A DNA stretch of 64,000 nt from Zea mays (GCF_902167145.1 NC_050100.1:191387439-191451438), one strand, 5' to 3'; shown: positions 10,553-22,289, counted from the first letter of the stretch. Numbers and translations: made by a program. Notes: generated from the letters alone by a model not told the origin.

Positions 10553-11919
10553 ATTCCCATCAACGTCACACACCAAGATATAAGTTTGACTGGGATGGGC
10601 AGCCACCAGTATCAAATACTGAAATTCCTTCTGTTATTGACCACCGGAGGATAGTATCTAGTTCTAATGGCTATAACTCTACGGCTGATTGGACATCATC
10701 ATCTGGAAGAGAAGATTCTAATTCAAGACTTCCAGATCGAACCTCTGGCCAAATTCCTGCTTCTAGTCAATCTGTTGTAACTTCGCAGAGGCCTGCCAGC
10801 CAGGAAGGCCGTTCAGGAAGTAAATCATATTCTGAGGATGAGTTGAGAGAAAAATCTGTTTTGACCATTCGAGAATATTACAGGTAATACTTCTAAACAT
10901 TTTACAGTTTATAAGCATTTTACGTTTGATAGGTAGGCCAACATTTTACTACGCAGGTTAAAACATGTCTTTGTTTAAAGCATTTTTTCTTATTCACAAA
11001 TTCTAGAGTTAATTTACTCATGTTCCTGAGATTAGATGGCATATTGTATTTGTGTATTGGAGGGTACACATTTAGAAACAGCTGAGGAAGTGTTACTGCT
11101 CTCATAGAGTTTTACTCCCAAGATATTTGTAAATGTGTACTATGTTTATGAAATTTGTTTTATTTGACGTATGCTAGTACAAAGTTGAACTACATGACGA
11201 TAAATAAATAAAAACGGAGGTAGTATATTCTATTGTTCTATTTTTTTCTAATTCTCCTGCTGCACCCTGCACTGTCCAATATTGTTCCTAACATTATATG
11301 TTTCTGTTTGGGCAGTGCAAAAGATGAAAAAGAGGTTGTTTTGTGTATTGAGGAGTTGAATGCTCCAAATTTCTATCCTTTTCTTGTATCACTTTGGGTA
11401 AATGATTCCTTTGAGAGAAAAGACATGGAAAGAGAGTTGTTGGCTAAACTTCTCGTCAGCCTTTGCAGTGGTCGACATAATTTGTTGAGCAAGCAACAAC
11501 TCAGTGATGGGTAGGTGCTTTCTCATATTTTCTAGTATATCACCATTCTGTCCACATTACATTATTACTGACTAAATTATTACTTTTTTAGCCTTTCAAA
11601 TGTTCTTGCCTCATTAGAAGATAATCTAAGTGATGCTCCAAGAGCCACCGAGTACCTTGGACGACTTCTTGCAAGGTTTATGGAGGAAAGCATATTGCTC
11701 TTGCAAGAGGTAGGTAAATTGATTCAAGAAAGTGGAGAAGAACCAGGGTACCTAATACAAGGCGGTATTGCGGCTGACATCCTAGGTGCAGTCCTGGATT
11801 CCATTAAATCAGACAAAGGTAATTCATTCTTGGATGAGATCAAGACAACTTCAAGTTTAAAGTTGGTTGATTTCAGACCACAACATCTTAAGCGATCAAA
11901 GTTGGACGCCTTCATGTAG
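10553..11919 (+). pseudogene. eIF4G C-terminal fragment (MA3 domain), three exons
   Basis: eIF4G is the scaffold of the cap-binding complex in cytoplasmic translation initiation; its MA3 domain binds partner factors. Three plus-strand exons join in phase: 10553-10883, 11316-11510 and 11592-11919. They encode SYSEDELREKSVLTIREYY, then AKDEKEVVLCIEELNAPNFY, NDSFERKDMERELLAKLLVS, SDAPRATEYLGRLLARFMEE and a C-terminus FRPQHLKRSKLDAFM, where the stop falls close to the family's natural end. Introns are kept. The N-terminal scaffold and MIF4G domain are missing. The open frame is uninterrupted, so a short chimeric transcript could be translated. It is the only cargo fragment on the opposite strand to the Helitron. 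Confidence 0.88.
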
Positions 11920-12619
11920 GCACAAAAGTTATTGTTACCTGGTAAGTCTGTTCTAGTCCAGGTGTAAATATTGTTCTTGGGTAGTTATTTGTTCTAAAGA
12001 CATACACTTGATTTAAATACTCTGAACTATTCTGATGACAGATTACCAACGGGTGTGGTCACCAAGCAGTTTAGTTTCTTCGCACCTAAATACCCAACGA
12101 CCTTTGCAGAGTACCGTAAAACCTCTCTGCTCCTACTTGCTGTCCCTGACCGTACACTATTTATAAGATGGAAGGCGATCGACCACCTATGTAGCACGGA
12201 TACACTAATTAGGTGCGGACGCCAATTTTGAATGTAACAGACTTGCTAATTTTAACTTTAGTATGTTAGCTCAAATACTTGTGGAAGCCAAAATAAGTAT
12301 GTCAGCTCAAGGAGTTTATATCAGATTCTTATGGAAGCCAAAAGCGACTAAGGGAACAGTCTGGTCAACATGAATCTCTCTGAAAACTCAAACATGCATC
12401 CTAACATTGTGCAAAAGTGTCTGTAGCACATTGGCGTGCTAGCCTGCCAGGATCTGCAATCTAATCACATGAACAAAAGACATGGAAGGCAATTGCAGAG
12501 TGTAGAGTGTAGTGGTAGCATCTAATGGAGTGGAGGGGGAATGGGAGGGGACTGCTACAGTTAGCCTAAGCGGCTAAGGCCGATCAAGAATATTTCCCCA
12601 TGGAGAAATGGGCTATCAC
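11920..12619. other. Helitron interior, no gene seen
   Basis: Sequence downstream of the eIF4G stop, probably its 3' flank followed by the next capture junction. No exon recognised on either strand. Confidence 0.45.
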
Positions 12620-12960
12620 CTGAAGGGCAGGGACTCCTGGAGCATGGCCATGGTGTTGAAGGGGGATCCCTTGTAGGGGCTCTGCACCTCGTGGCTGTCG
12701 TCCTTGATCTCCTCGCCGTCCCACTCCCACTACGCCACCGTCGCAGGGGTATCGCTGTCCCGCCCACTGAATACGAGCGTGGTGTGGAGCTGTGGGCATT
12801 AGCGGTGAGGTCACGGAGGCCGACAGCAGGCTAGCGCCGCGATGGTGGTTGTGCAACGCGGTGGCCTTCAGCGTCGTAGTAGATGACCCCAAAGAAGTAC
12901 AACGGCTGGCACCGCTCCCCCATCATGATCTCCTTCCTCCACAGATCGTGACCTTGCCTC
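12620..12960 (-). pseudogene. OXS3-like gene fragment, 3' part (left of copia)
   Basis: GC-rich minus-strand coding-like sequence, tentatively of the OXS3 (oxidative stress 3) group of small plant nuclear proteins. Seen are LWRKEIMMGERCQPLYFFG and VIYYDAEG. In another frame there is DDSHEVQSPYKGSPFNTMAM, LQESLPF, ending at a GT donor at 12619-12618. Phrases of the type QxLDFSGVIYYDxxG and DALEESLP are familiar from that family, from memory only. The two parts are in different frames, so an intron or a frameshift separates them. The upstream part lies beyond the copia insertion, at 21,817-21,961. Confidence 0.45.
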
Positions 12961-12965
12961 CGTCC
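12961..12965. repeat. Target-site duplication of the copia element (left)
   Basis: CGTCC, identical to 21817-21821. A 5-bp duplication is the expected signature of LTR-retrotransposon integration. Confidence 0.92.
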
Positions 12966-14161
12966 TGAAAGGGAAATGTGCCCTTGGACCATTTCTAAGT
13001 GTTTTGGTGATTCAGTGTCCAACACAAGTGCCTAAGTGACAAATGGTGGACAAAGTACAAATCAAGTATAAAGGTATGTTTCTCAGACTTAGTACATTGT
13101 TTTAGTGACTAATGTATTGTGTCTAAGTGCTGGAAACAGGAGAAATCGAATTGGAGAGAGATAGCTTTGTTTCAGCCAAAGCCAGCTCTGTCTGGGTGCA
13201 CCGGACTGTCCGGTGGTGCACCGGACAGTGTCCGGTGCGCCAGGCTGGCTCAGGCGAACTTGCTGCTCTCGGGAAGGAATTAACGGCGTACGGCTATAAT
13301 TCACCGGACTGTCCGGTGAGCCAACGGTCGGCCGGGCCAACGGTCGTCTGCGCGATCCGCGCGAGACACGTGGCCGAGCCAACGGTCGGGAGGGGGCACC
13401 GGACTGTCCGGTGTGCACCAGACAGTGTCCGGTGCGCCAACGGCTCCAAGGCCGCCAACGGTCGGCTTCGCTAAATAAGGAAGGAAATCCGCACCGGACT
13501 GTCCGGTGCGCCAAGCGACAGAAGGCAAGAATTGCCTTCCCGGATTGCTCTCAACGGCTCCTAGCTGCCTTGGGGCTATAAAAGGGACCCCTAGGCGCAT
13601 GGAGGAGTACATCAAGCATTCCTTAAGCACTCTTGATCACTCACACTCCATTCTTGCGCACTTGTTCGACATTCTAGTGATTTGAGCTTCGTTCTAGTGT
13701 GCTAGTCTTTTGAGCTTAAGTCTGGGTCTTGTGTGTGCGTATTTGCTGTGATCTTTGTGTCTTGTGTGAGTTGCTAATCCCTCCCTTACTCCGTGCTTCT
13801 TTGTGAACATCTTTGTAAGGGCGAGAGACTCCAAGTTGTGGAGATTCCTCGCGAACGGGATATAGAAAAGAAAAGCAAACACCGTGGTATTCAAGTGGGT
13901 CTTTGGACCGCTTGAGAGGGGTTGATTGCAACCCTCGTCCGTTGGGACGCCACAACGTGGAAGTAGGCAAGTGTTGTACTTGGCCGAACCACGGGATAAA
14001 CCACTGTGTCTACCTGTGTTGATTCTCTTGTGGTTATTGTGTTTCGCTAAGACTCTTCTCCACCCACTTGGCAATACTGTGCTAACGCTTAACCAAGTTT
14101 TTGTGGCATTAAGTTCAAGTTTTACAGGATCACCTATTCACCCCCCCTCTAGGTGCTCTCA
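12966..14161 (+). repeat. Copia 5' LTR
   Basis: Contains a TATAAAAG box at 13577-13584, the likely promoter of the genomic RNA. Between 13190 and 13510 it has a cluster of near-palindromes, CACCGGACTGTCCGGTG or the CAGT variant: five good copies and one decayed. Compared with the 3' LTR it lacks one of these palindrome units at about 13,310 and another near 13,490. Confidence 0.92.
13577..13584 (+). promoter_or_regulatory. TATA box of the copia 5' LTR
   Basis: TATAAAAG in the context GGGGCTATAAAAGGGACC, downstream of the palindrome cluster and about 580 bases before the LTR end. Confidence 0.7.
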
Positions 14162-14163
14162 AT

Positions 14164-14177
14164 TGGTATCAGAGTCG
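14164..14177 (+). other. Copia primer-binding site
   Basis: TGGTATCAGAGTCG, two bases after the LTR end. It is complementary to the 3' end of initiator methionine tRNA, the common primer of plant copia elements. Confidence 0.85.
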
Positions 14178-14211
14178 TTCTCTTCTAGAAAGGGACTAAC
14201 CACCCGAAGAG

Positions 14212-16593
14212 ATGGATCCTAAAGGGAAGGGAATCGTGATCAATGATAAGGAGAAGGAGTCCTTCGTCAACGAACCGAAGGATGACAAGCCTACCGACTT
14301 GGGCTCGGGCCACAAATGAAAGGATGGGAAGAAGAAGAAGACAAGGCGCATCAAGGAAATCGTCTACTACGACGACAGCAACGAGTCCACTTCTTCCCAA
14401 AAGGACAACGACGACAACGACTACGAGAGAAGGAAACTGGTTAATTCAAACTTTTCTTTTGACTACTCTCGTATTCCGCAAAGTACAAATGCTCATTTGC
14501 TCTCCATTCCACTTGGCAAACCTCCTCACTTTGATGGAGAGGACTACGAATTTTGGAGCCACAAAATGTGTAGTCACATGTTCTCTCTCCATCCGAGCAT
14601 ATGGGAGATTGTGGAAAGTGGAATGAAATTTGATAGCTCGGATAGTCCTATGTTTATCAATGAACAGATTCATAGAAATGCACAAGCTACTACTGTGTTG
14701 TTAGCCTCTTTGTGCAGGGACGAGTATCATAAGGTGAGCGGCTTGGACAATGCCAAGCAGATCTGGGACACCCTCAGGATCTCACATGAGGGGAACGACG
14801 TCACCTTACTCACCAAAATGGAGTTGGTGGAGGGCGAGCTTGGAAGATTCGCAATGATCAGGGGAGAGGAGCCAACCCAAACATACAATCGGCTCAAGAC
14901 CCTCATCAACAAGATAAGGAGCTACGGAAGCACACGATGGACGGACCATGACGTCGTTCGTCTAATGCTAAGGTCCTTCACTGTACTTGATCCACATTTG
15001 GTGAACAATATCCGTGAAAATCCTAGGTACACCAAGATGTCGCCCGAAGAAGTTCTTGGGAAATTTGTAAGCGGGCGAATGATGATCAAGGAGGCGAGAT
15101 ATGTCGACGACGCGTTGAACGGTCCAATCCATGATCCTCAACCCATTGCTCTCAAGGCAACGAGGAGCAAGGAGGCGCTACCGAGCGTGGCGCAAGTTGA
15201 GACGGCCGGGCTCAATGATGAAGAGATGGCCCTCATCATCAAGCGCTTCAAGACGGTGCTAAAGGGTCGCAAGGGGCAGCCAAGCAAGACCAAGACAAAG
15301 GGGAAGCGCTCATGCTTCAAATGTGGTAAGGTTGGTCATTTTATTGCTAACTGTCCCGACAATGACAGTGACCAGGAACAAGGGAACAAGAGAGAGAAGA
15401 AGAAGAACTATAAGAAGGCAAAAGGCGAGGCACATCTTGGCAAGGAGTGGGACTCGGATTGTTCGTCGTCCGACTCCGACAACGAAGGACTCACTGCCAC
15501 TGCCTTCAACAAGTCATCCCTCTTCCCAAACGAGCATCACACTTGCCTCATGGCAAGGGAAAAGAAGGTAAGCGCTCGTAACACTAGTACTTATGCTTCT
15601 TCAAGTGAGGATGAGTCTAGTGATGATGATGAAATAGATTATTCATGTTTATTCAAGGGTCTAGATAGAACCAAGGTGGATAAAATAAATGAATTAATTG
15701 ATGCTTTGAATGATAAGAATATATTGCTAGAAAAGCAAGAGGATCTCTTATATGATGAACATGATAAGTTTGTAGAAGCTCAAAAATCCCTTGCTTTAGA
15801 AATAAAGAGGAATGAAATGCTTTCTTGTGAATTGTCTACATGCCATGACTCTATTTCTAGTTTAAAAAGCATAAACGATGACTTGAATGTTAAGTTAGAA
15901 ATAGCTAATAAATCAACATCTTGTGTAGAACATGTTGTGGTTTGCACTAGGTGTAAAGATTTTAATATTGATGCTTGTAATGAACACCTAGTTTCAATTT
16001 CTAAATTGAATGATGAAGTAGCTAGTCTTAACGCCCAACTTAAGACTAGCAAAAGCGAATTTGATAAGTTAAAATTTGCAAGGGATGCCTACACGATTGG
16101 TAGACACCCCTCGATTAAGGATGGACTTGGTTTCAAGAGGGAAGCCAAGAACTTAACAAGCCATAAGGCTCCCATCCCTGCCAAGGAGAAAGGGAAGGCC
16201 CCTATGGCTAGTAGTGCCAAAAAGAACCATGCTTTTATGTACCGTGATAGAAGACAGACTTATAAGGGTTGTAATGCTTATGATGCTTTTGACTCTCATG
16301 CCATGTTTGCTTCTAGTTCTTCCTATATGCATGGTAAAGATATGTCTAGGATATATTTTGTTCATATGCCTAGGAGAAATGTTGTTAATGTTCCTAGGAA
16401 AGTTAATGAACCTTCTACAATATATCAAGCTTTAAATGCTTCCTTTGCTATTTGTAGAAAGGATAGGAAGATAGTTGCTAGAAAATTAGGGGCAAAATGC
16501 AAGGGAGACAAAACTTGCATTTGGGTCCCTAAGACAATTGTGACTAACCTTGTAGGACCCAACAAGAGTTGGGTACCTAAGACCCAAGCCTAA
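14212..16593 (+). pseudogene. gag: Copia gag polyprotein (one in-frame stop)
   Basis: Gag forms the cytoplasmic particle that packages element RNA. The ATG at 14212 is the first after the primer-binding site and opens MDPKGKGIVIN. The frame stays open to 16593 except for a TGA at 14317-14319, probably a CGA arginine codon that decayed. The retrotransposon gag domain spans roughly 14,520-15,150 (FDGEDYEFWSHKM near its start). A CCHC zinc knuckle CFKCGKVGHFIANC lies at about 15,313-15,354. A long acidic and coiled-coil-like tail follows (SSEDESSDDDEIDYSC), typical of the SIRE/Opie group's extended gag. It ends at TAA 16591-16593, just before pol in the next frame. Confidence 0.88.
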
Positions 16594-16600
16594 ATTTGCC

Positions 16601-19600
16601 TTGCAGGTTTATGCATCCAGGGGTTCAAGCTGGATTATCGACAGCGGATGCACAAACCATATGACGGGGGAGAAGAAGATGTTCACCTCCTACGTCAAAA
16701 ACAAGGATTCCCAAGATTCAATAATATTCGGTGATGGGAATCAAGGCAAGGTAAAAGGGTTAGGTAAAATTGCTATTTCATCCGAGCACTCTATTTCTAA
16801 TGTGTTTTTAGTTAAGTCTCTTGGATATAATTTGCTATCTGTTAGTCAATTATGCAATATGGGATATAATTGTTTATTCACTAATGTAGATGTATCTGTC
16901 TTTAGAAGAAGTGATGGTTCATTAGCTTTTAAGGGTGTATTAGACGACAAACTTTATTTAGTTGATTTTGGAAAAGAAGAGACCGGTCTTGATGCATGCT
17001 TAATTGCTAAGACTAGCATGGGATGGCTGTGGCATCGCCGCTTAGCTCATGTGAGGATGAAGAACCTTCACAAGCTTCTAAAGGGACAACACGTGATAGG
17101 TTTAACTAATGTGCAATTCGAAAAAGATAGACCTTGTGCAGCTTGTCAAGCAGGCAAACAGGTGGGAAGCTCTCATCACACCAAAAATGTGATGACCACA
17201 TCAAGACCTTTGGAGATGCTTCACATGGACCTCTTCGGACCCGTCGCCTATCTAAGTATAGGAGGAAGTAAGTATGGTCTTGTTATAGTTGATGACTTTT
17301 CCCGCTTCACTTGGGTATTCTTTTTGCAGGATAAATCTGAAACCCAAGGGACCCTCAAGCGCTTTCTAAGGAGAGCTCAAAACGAGTTTGAGCTCAAGGT
17401 GAAAAAGATAAGGAGCGACAATGGGTCCGAATTCAAGAACCTTCAAGTGGAGGAGTACCTTGAGGATGAAGGGATCAAGCACGAATTCTCCGCTCCCTAC
17501 ACACCACAGCAAAATGGTGTGGTAGAGAGGAAGAACAGGATGCTTATAGACATGGCGAGGACGATGCTTGGAGAGTTCAAGACCCCCGAGCGCTTTTGGT
17601 CGGAAGCCGTGAACACGGCTTGCCATGCCATCAACAGGGTCTACCTTCATCGCCTCCTCAAGAAGACGTTGTATGAGATACTAACCGGTAACAAACCCAA
17701 TGTTTCGTATTTTCGAGTTTTTGGGAGTAAATGCTACATTCTAGTGAAGAAGGGTAGGAATTCCAAATTTGCTCCCAAAGCCGTAGAAGGGTTTTTGTTA
17801 GGTTATGACTCAAATACAAAGGCGTATAGAGTCTTCAACAAATCATCGGGTTTGGTTGAAGTCTCTAGCGACGTTGTATTTGATGAGACTAATGGCTCTC
17901 CAAGAGAGCAAGTTGTTGATTTTGATGATGTAGATGAAGAAGAAGTTCCAACGGCCGCAATACGCACCATGGCGATTGGAGATGTGCGGCCATAGGAACA
18001 AGATGAGCAAGATCAACCTTCTTCCTCAACAATGGTGCAACTCCCAACTCAAGATGATGAACAGGAGGCATGTGATCAAGGGGGAGCACAAGATGATCTT
18101 GCAATGGAGGAAGAAGCGCAACCGGCACCTCCAACCCAAGTTCGAGCGATGATTCAAAGGGATCATCCCGTCGACCAAATTTTGGGTGATATTAGCAAGG
18201 GAGTAACTACTCGATCTCGATTAATTAATTTTTGTGAGCATTACTCCTTTGTCTCTTCTATTGAGCCTTTCAGGGTAGAAGAGGCCTTGCTAGATCCGGA
18301 TTGGGTGTTGGCCATGTAGGAGGAGCTCAACAACTTCAAAAGAAATGAAGTTTGGACACTGGTGCCTCGTCCCAAGCAAAATGTTGTGGGAACCAACTGG
18401 GTGTTCCGCAACAAACAAGACGAGCACGGGGTGGTGACAAGGAACAAGGCACGACTTATGGCAAAAGGTTATGCTCAAGTCGCAGGTTTGGACTTTGAGG
18501 AGACTTTTGCTCCTGTGGCTAGGCTAGAGTCCATTCGTATTTTGCTAGCATATGCCGCTCACCATTCCTTCAGGTTGTTCCAAATGGATGTGAAGAGCGC
18601 TTTCCTCAATGGGCCAATCAAGGAGGAGGTGTACGTGGAGCAACCCCCTGGCTTCGAGGATGAACGGTACCCCGACCACGTGTGTAAGCTCTCTAAGGCG
18701 CTCTATGGACTTAAGCAAGCCCCAAAAGCATGGTATGAATGCCTTAGAGACTTTTTAATTGCTAATGCTTTCAAGGTTGGGAAAGCCGATCCAACTCTTT
18801 TTACTAAGACGTGTGATGGTGATCTTTTTGTGTGCCAAATTTATGTCGATGACATAATATTTGGTTCTACTAATCAAAAGTCTTGTGAAGAGTTTAGCAG
18901 GGTGATGACTCAGAAATTCGAGATGTCGATGATGGGCGAGTTAAGCTACTTCCTTGGGTTCCAAGTGAAGCAACTCAAGGATGGAACCTTCATCTCTCAA
19001 ACCAAGTACACGCAAGACTTGATCAAGCGGTTTAGGATGAAGGACGCCAAGCCCGCAAAGACTCCAATCGTAACTGACGGACACACCGACCTCAACAAAG
19101 GAGGTAAGTCCGTTGATCAAAAAGCATACCGGTCTATGATAGGGTCTTTACTTTATTTATGTGCTAGTAGACCGGATATTATGCTTAGCGTATGCATGTG
19201 TGCTAGATTTCAATCCGATCCTAAGGAGTGTCACTTAGTGGCTGTGAAGCGAATTCTTAGATATTTAGTCGCTACGCCTTGCTTCGGGATCTGGTATCCA
19301 AAGGGGTCTACCTTTGACTTGATTGGATATTCAGACTCCGACTATGCTGGATGTAAGGTCGATAGGAAGAGTACATCGGGGACGTGCCAATTCTTAGGAC
19401 GGTCCCTGGTGTCATGGAGTTCTAAGAAACAAACCTCCGTTGCCCTATCCACTGCTGAGGTCGAGTACGTTGCCGCAGGACAGTGTTGCGCGCAACTACT
19501 TTGGATGAGGCAAACCCTTAGGGACTTTGGCTACAATCTGAGCAAAGTCCCACTCCTATGTGATAATGAGAGTGTTATCCGCATGGCGGATAATCCTGTT

Positions 19601-19795
19601 GAACACAGCCGCACAAAGCACATAGACATCCGGCATCACTTTTTGAGAGACCACCAGCAAAAGGGAGATATCGAAGTGTTTCATGTTAGCTCCGAGAACC
19701 AGCTAGCCGATATCTTTACCAAGCTTTTAGATGAGCAGACATTTTGCAAGTTGCGTAGTGAGCTAAATGTCTTAGATTCGCGGAACTTGGATTGA
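16601..19795 (+). pseudogene. pol: Copia pol: protease, integrase, RT, RNase H (two in-frame stops)
   Basis: Pol replicates and integrates the element. In a single frame (one base shifted from gag) are: the aspartic protease motif WIIDSGCTNHMTG; the GAG-pre-integrase HHCC region (WHRRLAHVRMKNL...CAACQAGK); the integrase core with D (HMDLFGP), D (IRSDNGSEF) and E (NGVVERKNR); RT with YVDD (IYVDDIIFG) from 18,370; and RNase H with GYSDSDYAG and the end near 19795. Stops: TAG at 17993-17995 and TAG at 18317-18319, both at positions where CAG is expected. All catalytic residues I looked for are present. The frame change from gag may be natural for the group or a small indel. Confidence 0.9.
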
Positions 19796-20581
19796 TTTAT
19801 AACATACATGTGTTTATGCCTTTGATCATGTTCCTTATGCATATTGTTGTTTATGTATGGTGCTCAAGTTGTACAAGCACTCCCCGGACCTCACAAGTCC
19901 TTTGCAAGTAATGCACAAATTTAGGGGGAGATGTGCTACAACTTGACCCTTTGAAACTAACTGTGTGCTTGAGTTTGCCTGATTTAGTCTCGAAGGTGGA
20001 TTGAAAGGGAAAAGGTGAACTTGGACCATGCAAGACTTCCACTGCACTCCAATAAACGAGTAACTTCTTCCAAGTTCATCTTAGTACTCTTATTGCCTGT
20101 TACTCTTAGTTGAAGATTTTTGGTGAGGCAATGGGGTTAAAGGGCCAAAAATTGATCCCGTTTTGGTGCTTGATGCCAAAGGGGGAGAAAATAAGGCTAA
20201 AGCAATAATGGATCAGCTACCACTTGAGAATTTTGAAAAAGTAGAGTTAGAATTTTTGTTCGTTAAAATACTCTTGTTTGCTTCTTATTATCAAAAGTTA
20301 GTCTCTTGTGGGGAGAATGGTTGATTATGGGAAATAGGGGGAGTTTTTGATACTATGATCAATTTCTATTGGAACAACTCTCTTTATGTCTCTACAAGTG
20401 TGTTTGACTTAGAGTTAGGAAATTGAGGTCGATTTGCAAAAACAAACCAAGTGGTGGCAAAGAATGATCCATATATGCCAAATTTGATTCAAAACAAATT
20501 TGAGTTCTTATTTGAATTGATTTTGTACCTGTTCTTCTTGCTTTATGTTGTGTTGGCATAAATCACCAAAAAGGGGGAGAT
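19796..20581 (+). other. Copia 3' untranslated region and polypurine tract
   Basis: Non-coding, with several G-rich runs (GGGGGAGATGTG near 19,922, GGGGGAGAAAA near 20,180). The functional polypurine tract AAAAAGGGGGAGAT directly precedes the 3' LTR at 20,569-20,581. The G-rich runs look like degenerate repeats of the tract. Confidence 0.75.
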
Positions 20582-21816
20582 TGAAAGGGAAATGTGCCCT
20601 TGGGCCATTTCTAAGTGTTTTGGTGATTTAGTGTCCAACAGAAGTGCCTAAGTGACAAATGGTGGACAAAGTACAAATCAAGTATAAAGGTATGTTTCTC
20701 AGACTTAGTACATTGTTTTAGTGACTAATGTATTGTGTCTAAGTGCTGGAAATAGGAGAAATCGAATTGGAGAGAGATAGCTTTGTTTCAGCCAAAGCCA
20801 GCTCTGTCTGGGTGCACCGGACTGTCCGGTGGTGCACCGGACAGTGTCCGGTGCGCCAGGCTGGCTCAGGCGAACTTGCTGCTCTCGGGAAGGAATTAAC
20901 GGCGTACGGCTATAATTCACCGGACTGTCCGGTGTACACCGGACTGTCCGGTGAGCCAACGGTCGGCCGGGCCAACGGTCGTCTGCGCGATCCGCGCGAG
21001 ACACGTGGCCGAGCCAACGGTCGGGAGGGGGCACCGGACTGTCCGGTGTGCACCGAACAGTGTCCAATGCGCCAACGGCTCCAAGGCCGCCAACGGTCGG
21101 CTTCGCTAAATAAGGAAGGAAATCCGCACCGGACAGTGTCCGGTGGAGCACCGGACTGTCCGGTGCGCCAAGCGACAGAAGGCAAGAATTGCCTTCCCGG
21201 ATTGCTCTCAACGGCTCCTAGCTGCCTTGGGGCTATAAAAGGGACCCCTAGGCGCATGGAGGAGTACACCAAGCATTCCTTAAGCACTCTTGATCACTCA
21301 CACTCCATTCTTGCGCACTTGTTCGACATTCTAGTGATTTGAGCTCTGTTCTAGTGTGCTAGTCTTTTGAGCTTAAGTCTGGGTCTTATGTGTGCGTATT
21401 TGCTGTGATCTTTGTGTCTTGTGTGAGTTGCTAATCCCTCCCTTACTCCATGCTTCTTTGTGAACATCTTTGTAAGGGCGAGAGACTCCAAGTTGTGGAG
21501 ATTCCTCGCGAACGGGATATAGAAAAGAAAAGCAAACATCGTGGTATTCAAGTGGGTCTTTGGACCGCTTGAGAGGGGTTGATTGCAACCCTCGTCCGTT
21601 GGGACGCCACAACGTGGAAGTAGGCAAGTGTTGTACTTGGCCGAACCACGGGATAAACCACTGTGTCTACCTGTGTTGATTCTCTTGTGGTTATTGTGTT
21701 TCGCTAAGACTCTTCTCCAGCCACTTGGCAATACTGTGCTAACGCTTAACCAAGTTTTTGTGGCATTAAGTTCAAGTTTACAAGATCACCTATTCACCCC
21801 CCTCTAGGTGCTCTCA
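20582..21816 (+). repeat. Copia 3' LTR
   Basis: Near-identical to 12966-14161. It has seven good palindromes of the CACCGGAC/GTCCGGTG type instead of five, accounting for its extra length. TATAAAAG is at 21234-21241. It ends GCTCTCA, followed by the CGTCC duplication. Confidence 0.92.
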
Positions 21817-21961
21817 CGTCCTCCACAGAGCGTCTCACGGGCGTAGATGGGAGGTGGCCGTCGACTGCGGCGAGGATGGCTCCATCAACTCCGTAACAAC
21901 CATCGGTTGGGAAATCAGAGTCGCGGTCGGATCTGGGCGAGTAGGGCGCAAATCCAGGCAT
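21817..21961 (-). pseudogene. OXS3-like gene fragment, 5' part (right of copia)
   Basis: From an ATG at 21961 the minus strand reads MPGFAPYSPRSDRDSD and stays open up to the copia insertion. The first five bases (21817-21821) are the right-hand target duplication. Removing the copia element and one CGTCC joins it to 12,960, but the two parts then meet in a frame that soon stops, so the gene fragment was probably broken or had an intron there. It lies about 350 bases inside the Helitron 5' end. Family call is tentative. Confidence 0.4.
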
Positions 21962-22289
21962 GGCGGCGGCAATGGCGAGGAGTAATGGGGAGGAGCGGGC
22001 GGGATCAAGGCGGTGGCGCTCATGCCCCTCCGGTCTCGCTTCGGGCTGGTTCGGGGGCGGCTGCAGGCGTGCGGTCGGGCTGGTTTGGGGGCGGCTGCGG
22101 GGTTCCACGGGTCACGCTGGGTGGGCGTGTGGCATGCGTCAGGCGGGCGGGCGGTTCGCGGCGGCTGCAGAGGCCGCGACGGGATTGTGGCGTGCGGGCG
22201 GTAGGGCGGGCGGGAGGCGGTTCGCCATGGTCGCGGCGGGGTTTGCGGGCTGGCGGGCGTAGGGAGGCGGGGGTAGTCTACATTAGGTT
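21962..22289. other. GC-rich Helitron 5' region
   Basis: Over 70% GC by eye with many GGGCGG-type words. Long open frames on both strands are a by-product of composition. It probably comes from the promoter or leader of the captured OXS3-like gene. Confidence 0.4.

Larger units (their letters stand above)
12966..21816 (+). mobile_element. Complete Opie/Ji-type copia LTR retrotransposon
   Basis: An 8,851-bp element with LTRs of 1,196 and 1,235 bp that start TGAAAGGG and end GCTCTCA, a tRNA-type primer-binding site, gag, pol, a polypurine tract and matching CGTCC duplications. The order protease-integrase-RT-RNase H places it in Ty1/copia. The long gag with a 3' extension, the LTR start and the internal sequence fit the Opie/Ji (SIRE-type) group that is abundant in maize. 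By eye the LTRs differ at only about 1% of aligned sites plus a few repeat-length changes, so the insertion is young. In-frame stops make this copy defective. It splits an OXS3-like fragment inside the Helitron. Confidence 0.93.

Noticed and set aside
13089..13630. Open frames on both strands across the copia LTR, and the matching ones at 20,705-21,342
   Set aside because: They arise from the GC-rich palindromes, repeat in both LTRs and resemble no protein.
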